Assembly (NCBI GenBank): GCA_947473475.1
Contig: CANJBZ010000017.1
Location: forward strand, 1-64,000
From: Alphaproteobacteria bacterium
GTDB taxonomy: Bacteria > Pseudomonadota > Alphaproteobacteria > Micropepsales > Micropepsaceae
Direction of reading: 5' to 3'
DNA length: 64,000 nucleotides
Shown: positions 45,081 to 52,753 of the stretch, one piece after another
Numbering within the stretch: position 1 is the first letter of the stretch
Layout: every line of letters starts with the position of its first letter
Translations under genes and position numbers: made by a program
Notes under the pieces: model-generated
Told to the model about the DNA's origin: nothing
The model's database searches: none
Seen by the model: only the letters and a program-made list of their open reading frames with translations

Positions 45081-46121
45081 ATGCGTAAATCCCACCGTTT
45101 CTTTGCCGCCGCTTGTGTATCCGCGTTCGCCCTTATCGCTGCTGTCCCCGTGCGCGCCGCGGACGTCGCGAGCTTCTACAAGGGCAGGACCGTTCAGGTC
45201 ATGATCGGGTTTTCCGCCGGCGGCGGCTACGACATCTATGCGCGCACGCTGGCGCGCTACATGGGCAAGCACATTCCGGGCAATCCGACGATGGTGCCGC
45301 AGAACATGCCGGGCGCCGGTACGCTGAAGGTGGCCAATTACATCTACAGTGTCGCGCCCAAGGACGGCACCGTCATCGGAACCTTCGCGCGCGGCATTCC
45401 CATGGAGAAGCTGCTCGGACGCACGGTCGGCCAGCAATTCGACGCCACCAAATTCACCTGGATCGGCAGCGTCACGGACGAACCGTCCGTATGCGTTTTT
45501 TGGGCGGCCTCCGGGATTAAGACCTGGCAGGACATGAAGACCAAGCCGTGGAAAGTCGGCGGCTCGGGGGTTACATCCGACCTGGACATTTACGCGAACG
45601 TGTTGCGCAACATGTTCCATTTGCCCGGACGCCTGATCACCGGCTTCCCCGGCGGCACGGAAGTTTTGCTGTCGATGCAGCGGCGCGAAGTGGACGGCCG
45701 CTGCGGCTGGTCCTGGTCCAGTCTGCTCTCACGCGACAAGCATCTGATGGATCAGAAGCTGGTCACCATCCCGCTGCAATTGGGCTTGGAAGCGAACCCC
45801 GACATTCCCGGTGTGCCGCTGGTGATCGATCAGACCAACGATCCCAAAGAAAAAGCCGCGCTGCGGATGATCTTCTCGCGCCAAGTCATGGCGCGTCCCT
45901 TCGCGGCGCCCCCGAACCTGCCGCCCGATCGTACCAAAGCATTGCGCGATGCGTTCGACGCGACCATGAAAGATCCCGACTTCCTCGCCGAAATGAAAAA
46001 GCTCGATCTCGAAGTGCGCCCGCAATCGGGCCTGAAGGTCGAGCAGCTCGTGAAAGAAGTCTACGCCTACCCGCCCGACGTCGTAAAAATCGCCACCGAC
46101 GCCATCAAAGTCGCGAAGTAG
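45081..46121 (+). CDS. TctC/Bug-family periplasmic solute-binding protein
   Basis: A 346-residue binding protein with a signal peptide (MRKSHRFFAAACVSAFALIAAVPVRAAD). The Bug-family start ASFYKGRTVQVMIGFSAGGGYDIYARTLARYMG and PGNPTMVPQNMPGAGTLKVANYIY are clear. It delivers a carboxylate to the fused TctA-TctB permease encoded just upstream. It could also serve the orphan TctA at 21124. ATG 45081 is chosen because it places the basic n-region of the signal peptide at the start. Confidence 0.9.
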   Translation: MRKSHRFFAAACVSAFALIAAVPVRAADVASFYKGRTVQVMIGFSAGGGYDIYARTLARYMGKHIPGNPTMVPQNMPGAGTLKVANYIYSVAPKDGTVIGTFARGIPMEKLLGRTVGQQFDATKFTWIGSVTDEPSVCVFWAASGIKTWQDMKTKPWKVGGSGVTSDLDIYANVLRNMFHLPGRLITGFPGGTEVLLSMQRREVDGRCGWSWSSLLSRDKHLMDQKLVTIPLQLGLEANPDIPGVPLVIDQTNDPKEKAALRMIFSRQVMARPFAAPPNLPPDRTKALRDAFDATMKDPDFLAEMKKLDLEVRPQSGLKVEQLVKEVYAYPPDVVKIATDAIKVAK

Positions 46122-46127
46122 CGAGCC

Positions 46128-46151
46128 CCCTCTCCCCCTTGGGGGAGAGGG
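46128..46151. repeat. GC-rich perfect hairpin between convergent genes
   Basis: Perfect 11-bp stem CCCTCTCCCCC (46128-46138) / GGGGGAGAGGG (46141-46151) with a 2-base loop. It is the same core as the hairpin at 9354-9378 and lies between the convergent tctC and glycosyltransferase genes, without a T-run. Confidence 0.7.
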
Positions 46152-46158
46152 AATCGCC

Positions 46159-47037
46159 TCAAAATACCATCGAGCGCCAGGCGTTGGCGGGCACAGGAAG
46201 CTTTCCCGCCGCACCTTCGAACAACGTCAGATAGGGCAGAATGAACAACCGCCCGCCGGCGCTTCTGATGCCGAGATTGTGGTGTACGTGCTCACAAATC
46301 TGTAGACGGATGATACCGGATTGCCCGCCGCGGACGATGGCTTTGGTCTTGTACCCCAGATAGGGGTTGGGATTCTTCCGCACGAATCCCATTTTGTAGA
46401 TGCCAAAGCCGTTGAAGGCGGAATCCACCTCGACAGGTTCGCGCGACGGGTCGAAGGACAGCATCCGTTTCCCAAACGTCTCCTGAAACGCGATATCGTC
46501 CGTCACATCGTGGGAGAGCGAATAGTCCACCACCTCTTCCCAGACATCGCCCGGGCATAAAGTGGTCTGCCGCAGCGCCCACATGTCGTAATAGGGACCG
46601 ATATTGTTGGCGAACACGCCGGCATGCGCGTCCTGTTCCTCCAGAAATTCCAAGGCGCGGGTAATGCGTGCCAAAGGAATGTCACGCTCGGCGACTTCGT
46701 CGCAATCGAGCACGATCACATAATCGAAGCCGCGCAATTCCGGCGTAACCCGGATAAATTCGACGCAGGCGTTACGCGCCAATTCCAACCGCACTGTGCG
46801 CTGCAGGATTCGCGCCGCCAATCCATCGAGCTTAAAGAGATGGAAATTGGGACGCCCCGTGCCCCACTTTTCGAGGATCGGCCGCGTGCCGTCGGAGGAA
46901 TCGTTTTCCACGAAGACGAAGGCAGAGCCGGTAAACAGCGTGCTCACACGCTCGATGTTGCGTAACACGGCAGGCAGATGCGGCGCGCAGTTGCGCGCGC
47001 ATGCGGCAAAAATCACCCGCTTCCCCGCAGCCGGCAT
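46159..47037 (-). CDS. Glycosyltransferase-like protein (GT-A fold)
   Basis: A 292-residue protein with a nucleotide-sugar-transferase look: VIFAACARNCAPHLPAVLRNIERV at the N terminus, VFVENDSSDGTRPILEKW, and a DxD-type metal motif in VIVLDCDEVAE. The pattern resembles CAP59/GT69-type mannosyltransferases. There is no signal peptide or membrane segment. ATG 47037 is preferred to an in-frame TTG three codons earlier. It stands alone between a convergent and a codirectional gene, so its pathway is unknown; the 212 bases upstream (47038-47249) show no gene. Confidence 0.7.
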   Translation of the reverse strand: MPAAGKRVIFAACARNCAPHLPAVLRNIERVSTLFTGSAFVFVENDSSDGTRPILEKWGTGRPNFHLFKLDGLAARILQRTVRLELARNACVEFIRVTPELRGFDYVIVLDCDEVAERDIPLARITRALEFLEEQDAHAGVFANNIGPYYDMWALRQTTLCPGDVWEEVVDYSLSHDVTDDIAFQETFGKRMLSFDPSREPVEVDSAFNGFGIYKMGFVRKNPNPYLGYKTKAIVRGGQSGIIRLQICEHVHHNLGIRSAGGRLFILPYLTLFEGAAGKLPVPANAWRSMVF

Positions 47038-47249
47038 TCCCCCCAAGCCCTTCGCTTAGGCGGCGGCAACCACGTACAAGGCCCTCATCGCACTTGGTAA
47101 GCTACAGCGACAGACCTCATGAGAGGCTACGCATCCGCACCAATTGGACTAACGGCTCAGCCGCATTCGACCCCCAATGGGGCTGGGCAGCGGCATAATA
47201 GCGCATAGGTGTGACGGGCGATATTACGGCTTTTGGTTGTTGTTACCGG

Positions 47250-48539
47250 CTACTCAGCCGGCGCCTCGACGGGCAAGCGCACCGCCATCCGCCGGGCGGC
47301 GATGGCGGTCAGGATGCTGACCGCGGCGGCAGCGGAGAGCCACAGCGCGGGCGAGGCCCGGTCACCCGTGGTGCTGATAAGCACCGTCACGATAAACGGC
47401 GTGAAGGTGCCGAACAGCCCGTTGGCGAAGCTCAAAATGATCGCATAGCCGGAGCTTCGGACCTTGGCTGGCATCAATTCGACGATAAACGGCACCAGCG
47501 ACCCGGCATACATCGCGTAAAGAATGGCCAGCCAGAATTCCACCACCAGCAGCCGCCCGAAACTCGGGGCGGCCACCAGCCACGACATGGCGGGGTAGGC
47601 TGTGAGGAGCACCAGCACGGGCGCGCCAATCAACAGCGGCCAGCGGCCGATACGGTCGGACAGCGCGCCAAAGGCCGGTAGCATGACGAAGCTGGCCGTG
47701 CCGACGCACAGCGCAACGGAAAAATTGCCGACGGGATCCAGCTTGAGCAGGCTCCCATACAGCGCCGTGTACGTGTTCACGAAGTAGAACATCGTGGTGT
47801 TCAGGATCGTCAGCAAAATGCCGATCAAAACCACCTGCCAATGTTCCAGGAGAATACGCAGAATCTCGCGCGTGCTGCGGGCATGGGTGCTGCGCTCGAA
47901 TTCCTCCGTCTCCTGCAGCGACCGCCGCAGCCAGAATAGGATCGGAATAATAAGGCACCCAACCAGCAACGGAATGCGCCAACCCCAGGCCGCCATTTCG
48001 TCCATGGTCAGTGTCAGCGTCAGCAGCACGCCGAGGAAGGTTGCGGCCATCACGCCAAGCGCCTGACTGGAACCCTGAAAGGCGCAGTAAAATCCACGGG
48101 TCGCAGGCGTCGCGATTTCGGCGAGATAGACGTTCACGCCCCCCGCTTCGACGCCCAGGGAAAAGCCCTGGATCAGCCGGCCCAGCGTGATGATGATCGG
48201 CCCCAATAGGCCGATTGCCGCATAAGTCGGCGTTATCGCCAGAGACACCGTGCCGATGGCCATCAAGGTCAGCGTCAGGATCAGGCCTTTGCGCCGTCCG
48301 TGGCGATCCATATAGGAGCCGAGAATCACCGCCCCGAAAGGACGCGCGAACGAGGCAACGCCATAGGTGCCAAGCGCGATCAGCAGGGGCGTCAACTCGC
48401 CGCCCGCCGGAAAAAACGCCAGCCCGATGTAATTGGCGAAATAGGCGTAGACGAGAAAATCGTAGAGTTCGAGAAAATTGCCCGACCCGGCGCGAATGAC
48501 AGCGCCCATCTTCTCTTTGCGTTGCGCGGCGGTCAGCAT
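47250..48539 (-). CDS. MHS-family MFS transporter, copy 3 of 3
   Basis: A 429-residue major facilitator of the metabolite:H+ symporter (MHS) type, relatives of citrate, ketoglutarate and proline carriers. It shares the N terminus MLTAAQRKEKMGAVIRAGSGNFLELYDFLVYAYFANYI with the two upstream paralogues, and has the loop motif FGAVILGSYMDRHGRRKGL. Its start lies one base after the stop of copy 2. Final gene of the nitrile hydratase-like operon. Confidence 0.88.
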   Translation of the reverse strand: MLTAAQRKEKMGAVIRAGSGNFLELYDFLVYAYFANYIGLAFFPAGGELTPLLIALGTYGVASFARPFGAVILGSYMDRHGRRKGLILTLTLMAIGTVSLAITPTYAAIGLLGPIIITLGRLIQGFSLGVEAGGVNVYLAEIATPATRGFYCAFQGSSQALGVMAATFLGVLLTLTLTMDEMAAWGWRIPLLVGCLIIPILFWLRRSLQETEEFERSTHARSTREILRILLEHWQVVLIGILLTILNTTMFYFVNTYTALYGSLLKLDPVGNFSVALCVGTASFVMLPAFGALSDRIGRWPLLIGAPVLVLLTAYPAMSWLVAAPSFGRLLVVEFWLAILYAMYAGSLVPFIVELMPAKVRSSGYAIILSFANGLFGTFTPFIVTVLISTTGDRASPALWLSAAAAVSILTAIAARRMAVRLPVEAPAE

Positions 48540-48540
48540 C

Positions 48541-49854
48541 TCACGCCGCCATCGCGGGCTGCGCCGCGTGCCCTGGTTGCAGGCCCGGCGTCGCCGTCAC
48601 GCTGCGCCCGAGGATCGCTGCCGTCAGGCTGATAGCCGCTGCCAGCGACAACCAAAGGGCCGGGGCCGCGCTATTGCCCGTCACCTTGATGAGATAGGTG
48701 GAAACGAAGGGCGTGAAGCCGCCAAAGATCGCCGTCGCCGTCACGAAGGCCAGCGCAAATCCGGTTGTGCGCACCTTTTGCGGCATCATTTCGGCCAGCA
48801 TCGGGATCATCGAACCGTTGTAGACGCCGAAGATGAAGGAGAGCCACAGCTCGACACCGAGCAGCTTGCCGAAGGTCGGCGCCACAACCAGCCACGACAT
48901 CAGCGGATAGGCGGTGAGCAGCGCCAGCACGGGAATGATGAACAGAAGCGGCCGCCGCCCGATGCGATCCGAAATGGCGCCGCCGACCGGCAACCAGAAG
49001 AAATTCGACGCCCCGACGCATAGGGTAACGATCATCACCGAAACCGGATCGAGATGCAGCGCCTGGGTGCCGAAGGTCGGCGTGTATACAGTGATCGTAT
49101 AAAACGTCGTCGTCGTAAGAATCGACATCATCACGCCAAGGCCGACCAGCCGCCAATTGGCCGCGATCAGCCGCAGCACTTCGCTCGTGGCTTCAGGGGG
49201 GCTCGAGCAGAGGAAGGCTTCGGTTTCCTGAAGCGAGTTTCTGAGCCAGAACACCAGTGGAATGATCGCGCAGCCGATCAGCAATGGGATTCGCCAACCC
49301 CACAGCGTCATCTGCTCGGGCGGCAGGATGTAAGTGAGCGCCACACCAAGTGCTGCCGACAGCATCACCGCCACTTGCTGACTGCCGGACTGCCAGGCGC
49401 AATAGAAACCACGATTTCCCGGCGTTGCGATTTCGGCCAGATAGACGGAACAGCCGCCAATTTCCACGCCCGAGGAGAAGCCCTGGATGACGCGCCCCGT
49501 CACAATGATGATGGGCGCCAAGATACCCAGCGTTTCATAGCCGGGCGTAAAGGCAATCGAAGCGGTGCCGACCGCCATCAACGCGAGGGACAGGATCAAT
49601 CCCTTGCGGCGGCCTTTTCTATCCATGTAATCGCCGATGACGATGGCCCCGATCGGCCGCACCAGGAAGCCGGCGCCATACGCCAGCAGCGCCTGCATCA
49701 GCGAGACCATTTCATTGTCAGCGGGGAAAAACGTGCGCGCGATATAGCTGGCGTAATAACCGTAGATGATGAAGTCGTACATTTCGAGGAAGTTGCCCGC
49801 CGACACGCGGATCACCGCATTGATCTTGGCCCGGCGTTCCGCTGGCGTGAGCAT
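48541..49854 (-). CDS. MHS-family MFS transporter, copy 2 of 3
   Basis: A 437-residue MHS carrier. It begins MLTPAERRAKINAVIRVSAGNFLEMYDFIIYGYYASYI and has GAIVIGDYMDRKGRRKGL between helices 2 and 3 and an ending ATPGLQPGHAAQPAMAA. ATG 49854 is preceded by GGGAGG; an extension of nine codons upstream has no ribosome-binding site. It lies 30 bases after copy 1. The acidic and basic residues typical of proton symport in this family are in helices 1 and 4. Confidence 0.88.
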   Translation of the reverse strand: MLTPAERRAKINAVIRVSAGNFLEMYDFIIYGYYASYIARTFFPADNEMVSLMQALLAYGAGFLVRPIGAIVIGDYMDRKGRRKGLILSLALMAVGTASIAFTPGYETLGILAPIIIVTGRVIQGFSSGVEIGGCSVYLAEIATPGNRGFYCAWQSGSQQVAVMLSAALGVALTYILPPEQMTLWGWRIPLLIGCAIIPLVFWLRNSLQETEAFLCSSPPEATSEVLRLIAANWRLVGLGVMMSILTTTTFYTITVYTPTFGTQALHLDPVSVMIVTLCVGASNFFWLPVGGAISDRIGRRPLLFIIPVLALLTAYPLMSWLVVAPTFGKLLGVELWLSFIFGVYNGSMIPMLAEMMPQKVRTTGFALAFVTATAIFGGFTPFVSTYLIKVTGNSAAPALWLSLAAAISLTAAILGRSVTATPGLQPGHAAQPAMAA

Positions 49855-49884
49855 GTTTCCTCCCAGTCCCCATTCAACCAAAGT

Positions 49885-51186
49885 CTATTTTACAAAAGCC
49901 GGTCGCGTAGTCCCGCTTCTCGCCGTCTGCACGGCCGGCAGGATGAACGCAGCAATAAGACTGATTAGCGCAGCCAAGGATAGCCACAAAGCGGGGGCTG
50001 CGCGATTGCCGGTAACTTCGATGAGATAGGTACCGATCGCCGGCGTGAACCCGCCGAAGATGGCGGTGGCCGTGACGAAGGCCAGCGAAAAAGCCGCGGT
50101 GCGAACCTCGTGCGGCATGATCTCCGCCAACAAGGGGATCAGCGCCCCATTGTAGAGCCCGAAATACACCGAATAGAGCATCAGCACCGCGACCAGCTTC
50201 GCGAAAGAGGGCCCATCGACCAGCCAGACCATCGCCGGGTAGACCGTGACCAGTGCGGCCGCCGTAACCCCGAGCATAAGGGGACGCGCCCCGTATTTGT
50301 CGGTGAGAATGCCGCCGACCGGCAACCATATCAGATTGGACAATCCCACCAGCAACGTCACCAGAAAGACCGTGTTCGGGTCCATGTGCAGGGCGGTACG
50401 GGCATAGGTCGGCGTGTAGGCGGTGATGAGGTAGAAGCTCGTGGTCGTCATTACGGTTAACGCGACACCGTTCAGGATCAGCTTCCAATTCGCGGCGAGG
50501 ATGGACAGGACTTCCGAGGTCGAGCGCACATGGCGGCTGTGCTTGAAGGCTTCGGTCTCTTGCAGTGAATTCCGAATCCATAGGATCAACGGAATGGCAA
50601 TGATGCCGGCGAACAACGGCACGCGCCAACCCCAGGACGTCATTTGCGCCGGCGTCATCCAGAGCGTCAATGCAAAGCCGAACGCCGCCGAGAACACCAC
50701 GGCCACCTGCTGACTCACCGCCTGCCAGGAGCAATAAAAGCCGCGCCGTCCGGGCGTTGCGATTTCCGCGAGATAAATCGCAACGCCGCCGAATTCCGCG
50801 CCGGCGGAAAGGCCCTGCACCAAGCGTCCCGCCACGATCAAAATCGGGGCGAGCACCCCAATGGTCGCATAGCTGGGCGTCACCGCGATCGAGAGCGTGC
50901 CGGCCGCCATGAGACCAAGCGTCAGGATCAAGCCCTGCTTGCGCCCCTTTCGGTCCATGTAAGCACCCAGGAAAATGGCGCCCAGGGGACGCATGAGAAA
51001 ACCGGCGCCGTAGACGACGAGGGCATTCATCAACGAGGCGAATTCGGTTCCGGCGGGAAAGAAGGTCGCCGCGATGTAGTTCGCGTAATAGCCGTAGATG
51101 ATGAAGTCGTACGCCTCGATGAAATTGCACGAGGCGACCTTCACGACGGCGCGGACTTTGGCGCGGCGTTCGGCGGGCGTGAGCAT
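49885..51186 (-). CDS. MHS-family MFS transporter, copy 1 of 3
   Basis: A 433-residue MHS carrier beginning MLTPAERRAKVRAVVKVASCNFIEAYDFIIYGYYANYI, with GAIFLGAYMDRKGRKQGL. Its ATG overlaps the TGA of the nitrile hydratase-like alpha gene (ATGA), a translational coupling that ties this carrier to that enzyme, probably for import of the nitrile or export/import of the resulting acid or amide. Three similar carriers in a row suggest either different substrates or recent duplication. Confidence 0.88.
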   Translation of the reverse strand: MLTPAERRAKVRAVVKVASCNFIEAYDFIIYGYYANYIAATFFPAGTEFASLMNALVVYGAGFLMRPLGAIFLGAYMDRKGRKQGLILTLGLMAAGTLSIAVTPSYATIGVLAPILIVAGRLVQGLSAGAEFGGVAIYLAEIATPGRRGFYCSWQAVSQQVAVVFSAAFGFALTLWMTPAQMTSWGWRVPLFAGIIAIPLILWIRNSLQETEAFKHSRHVRSTSEVLSILAANWKLILNGVALTVMTTTSFYLITAYTPTYARTALHMDPNTVFLVTLLVGLSNLIWLPVGGILTDKYGARPLMLGVTAAALVTVYPAMVWLVDGPSFAKLVAVLMLYSVYFGLYNGALIPLLAEIMPHEVRTAAFSLAFVTATAIFGGFTPAIGTYLIEVTGNRAAPALWLSLAALISLIAAFILPAVQTARSGTTRPAFVK

Positions 51187-51863
51187 CAGCCGGCCGACGG
51201 AAGCGCGACGCCGATCATGGAATCGCGGCTGATGAGCGCTTCGAGCTGTTCAGCGCTCTTGCCCTCCGTGCCTTTGGGCTGCATCGGCAGCACGAGATAG
51301 CGCATGTCGGCCGTGGAATCGTGTACGCGGACTTCCACATTGCCGGGAAGCTGGGTGCCGAACTCCGCCAGCACGGCGCGCGGCTCGCGCACCACGCGGG
51401 CACGATATTCGCGCTGCTTGTACCAGGACGGCGGCAAGCCCAGCACGTTGCGCGGATAACAGGAGCAGAGCGTGCAGACGATGACGTTGTGCGTTTGCGG
51501 CGTATTCTCCACGACCACCAGATGCGTGCCGCCCATGTCGAGGCCGAATTCGCGGATGGCTTCCGATCCGTCGGCCAGCAGGCGCGCTTTGTAGGCGGGA
51601 TCGGTCCAGGCGCGCGCCACGATTTTCGCACCCGTCGCCGGGGTGATGGAGTCGCGGAATTCGATCGCTTTGCGGATTTCATCCGGCGTAATCACGCCCT
51701 TTTCGACCAGCAGCTCTTTCAGCGCCAGACCGAGCACTTGATAATAGGAATGGATTTTCTCGTCGGGCTGCGGCGGCGCATGCGGCGCGGTTTCGTCGGC
51801 CCCGTGGTCATGATCGTGGTCGTGTCCATGGTCATGGTCGTGATCGTGGGTGTGTTCCTGCAT
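51186..51863 (-). CDS. Nitrile hydratase/thiocyanate hydrolase alpha-type subunit, cobalt type
   Basis: A 225-residue metal-binding subunit. The metal claw is VCTLCSCYP with Cys130, Cys133, Ser134 and Cys135; Thr between the first two cysteines marks the cobalt type, and the cysteines are normally oxidised. It carries a remarkable N terminus with His at every second position from 4 to 20 (HTHDHDHDHGHDHDHDH). It would hydrate nitriles to amides, or hydrolyse thiocyanate, with the two beta-type proteins encoded upstream. ATG 51863 lies 5 bases after the upstream gene. No activator (P47K or P14K type) gene is evident nearby. Confidence 0.92.
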   Translation of the reverse strand: MQEHTHDHDHDHGHDHDHDHGADETAPHAPPQPDEKIHSYYQVLGLALKELLVEKGVITPDEIRKAIEFRDSITPATGAKIVARAWTDPAYKARLLADGSEAIREFGLDMGGTHLVVVENTPQTHNVIVCTLCSCYPRNVLGLPPSWYKQREYRARVVREPRAVLAEFGTQLPGNVEVRVHDSTADMRYLVLPMQPKGTEGKSAEQLEALISRDSMIGVALPSAG

Positions 51864-51868
51864 GACCG

Positions 51869-52150
51869 TTAGACCTTGATGAGCCAATGTTCGTAGATGT
51901 CCATGTCCAGCGTATCGTTGGCGCTGCCTTGGTAATCCGGCCACAGATCGGCTTGGCGGAAACGCACCTCGTACAGCCCCTTTTTCGGCAGGCCGTCGCG
52001 CCCGATGGCCAGCGTTTCGGGATTGGGAAACGTGCCCAATTTGCGCGTGACCACGCCTTGATGACCGCGGATGTAAACCGGCGTGCGAATATGGCCGACG
52101 GGGAAATCCTCCCGCACGCGAATGCGGGTACCGGGTGCGAATTCGGACAT
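51869..52150 (-). CDS. Nitrile hydratase beta subunit, C-terminal half as a separate gene
   Basis: A 93-residue protein equal to the SH3-like C-terminal domain of nitrile hydratase beta (FAPGTRIRVREDFPVGHIRTPVYIRGHQGVV; YEVRFRQADLWPDYQGSANDTLDMDIYEHWL). It is encoded apart from the N-terminal half, whose TAA overlaps this gene's ATG by one base (TAATG). In thiocyanate hydrolase and in toyocamycin nitrile hydratase the beta part is likewise split in two. Confidence 0.9.
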   Translation of the reverse strand: MSEFAPGTRIRVREDFPVGHIRTPVYIRGHQGVVTRKLGTFPNPETLAIGRDGLPKKGLYEVRFRQADLWPDYQGSANDTLDMDIYEHWLIKV

Positions 52151-52461
52151 TAGGCGGCGTCCTGCCCAAGCCGGGCGCGCACTTCCGCCACTTTGGCGTC
52201 GATTTCGTCCTGCGTCAGCACGCCCTTCTCGATCAGCACGCGCGACAGCGACGCCGTCCAGCGCTCGTAATAGGAGAGCGTGTTGTAGGCGTCATCGCCG
52301 AGCTGCTCGATATAACGGCGGTTCTCGTCTGTCTTGCGAAAGCCCTTCTGCGCCATGAGCTGATTCAGGGCGTCGATCTGCTTTTCCCAGAAGGTCATAG
52401 GATGAGCGCCGGTATCAACCGGCCCCGCCTCCAGCCCCCCAATATCGTGCGGCCCGCGCAT
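52150..52461 (-). CDS. Nitrile hydratase beta subunit, N-terminal half as a separate gene
   Basis: A 103-residue helical protein matching the N-terminal part of nitrile hydratase beta: MRGPHDIGGLEAGPVDT, then FWEKQIDALNQLM and YNTLSYYERWTASLSRVLIEKGVLTQDEI. The last segment is the classic YYERW...LLxEKGV beta/activator signature. ATG 52461 follows AGGGGA. It is the first gene of the operon: beta N-half, beta C-half, alpha, three MHS carriers. Upstream lies a nested palindromic repeat. Confidence 0.9.
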   Translation of the reverse strand: MRGPHDIGGLEAGPVDTGAHPMTFWEKQIDALNQLMAQKGFRKTDENRRYIEQLGDDAYNTLSYYERWTASLSRVLIEKGVLTQDEIDAKVAEVRARLGQDAA

Positions 52462-52524
52462 GGTTTCCCCTGATTTTTGTCGTTGGCTAAAGGGTAGTCT
52501 ATCGAACGGGCAAGGCCAACTCCT

Positions 52525-52698
52525 ACCCTCCCCTTGAGGGTCGAACGCGACGTAGCCCGAAGGGCGAAGTCGGGTTCGGGGAGGGGACTTGACCCATATC
52601 TCCCCTCCCCGAAATTGCTGATGCAATTTCGAGCTACGGGCGGGAAAAATTTCCACTGGACCTTTTCCCCTTCGCCCTCCGACCCTCAAGGGGAGGGT
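52525..52698. repeat. Nested palindromic element, copy 2
   Basis: A 174-base element with perfect 19-bp inverted arms (52525-52543 and 52680-52698) containing CTCCCCTTGAGGG, and an inner palindrome TTCGGGGAGGGGA / TCCCCTCCCCGAA followed by AATTGCTGATGCAATT. The same outer and inner sequences occur in the element at 26886-27022. It fills the divergent gap between the nitrile hydratase-like operon and the amidohydrolase gene. Confidence 0.85.
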
Positions 52699-52753
52699 GA
52701 GGACGTGGACCTCAGGAATGGTATGTTGCTTCAAAAGCAGCACGGGGAAGAAG

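Noticed and set aside
46128-46151. Bidirectional terminator between tctC and the glycosyltransferase gene
   Set aside because: The hairpin is perfect but no T-run follows on either strand, and its core recurs elsewhere as an intergenic repeat.
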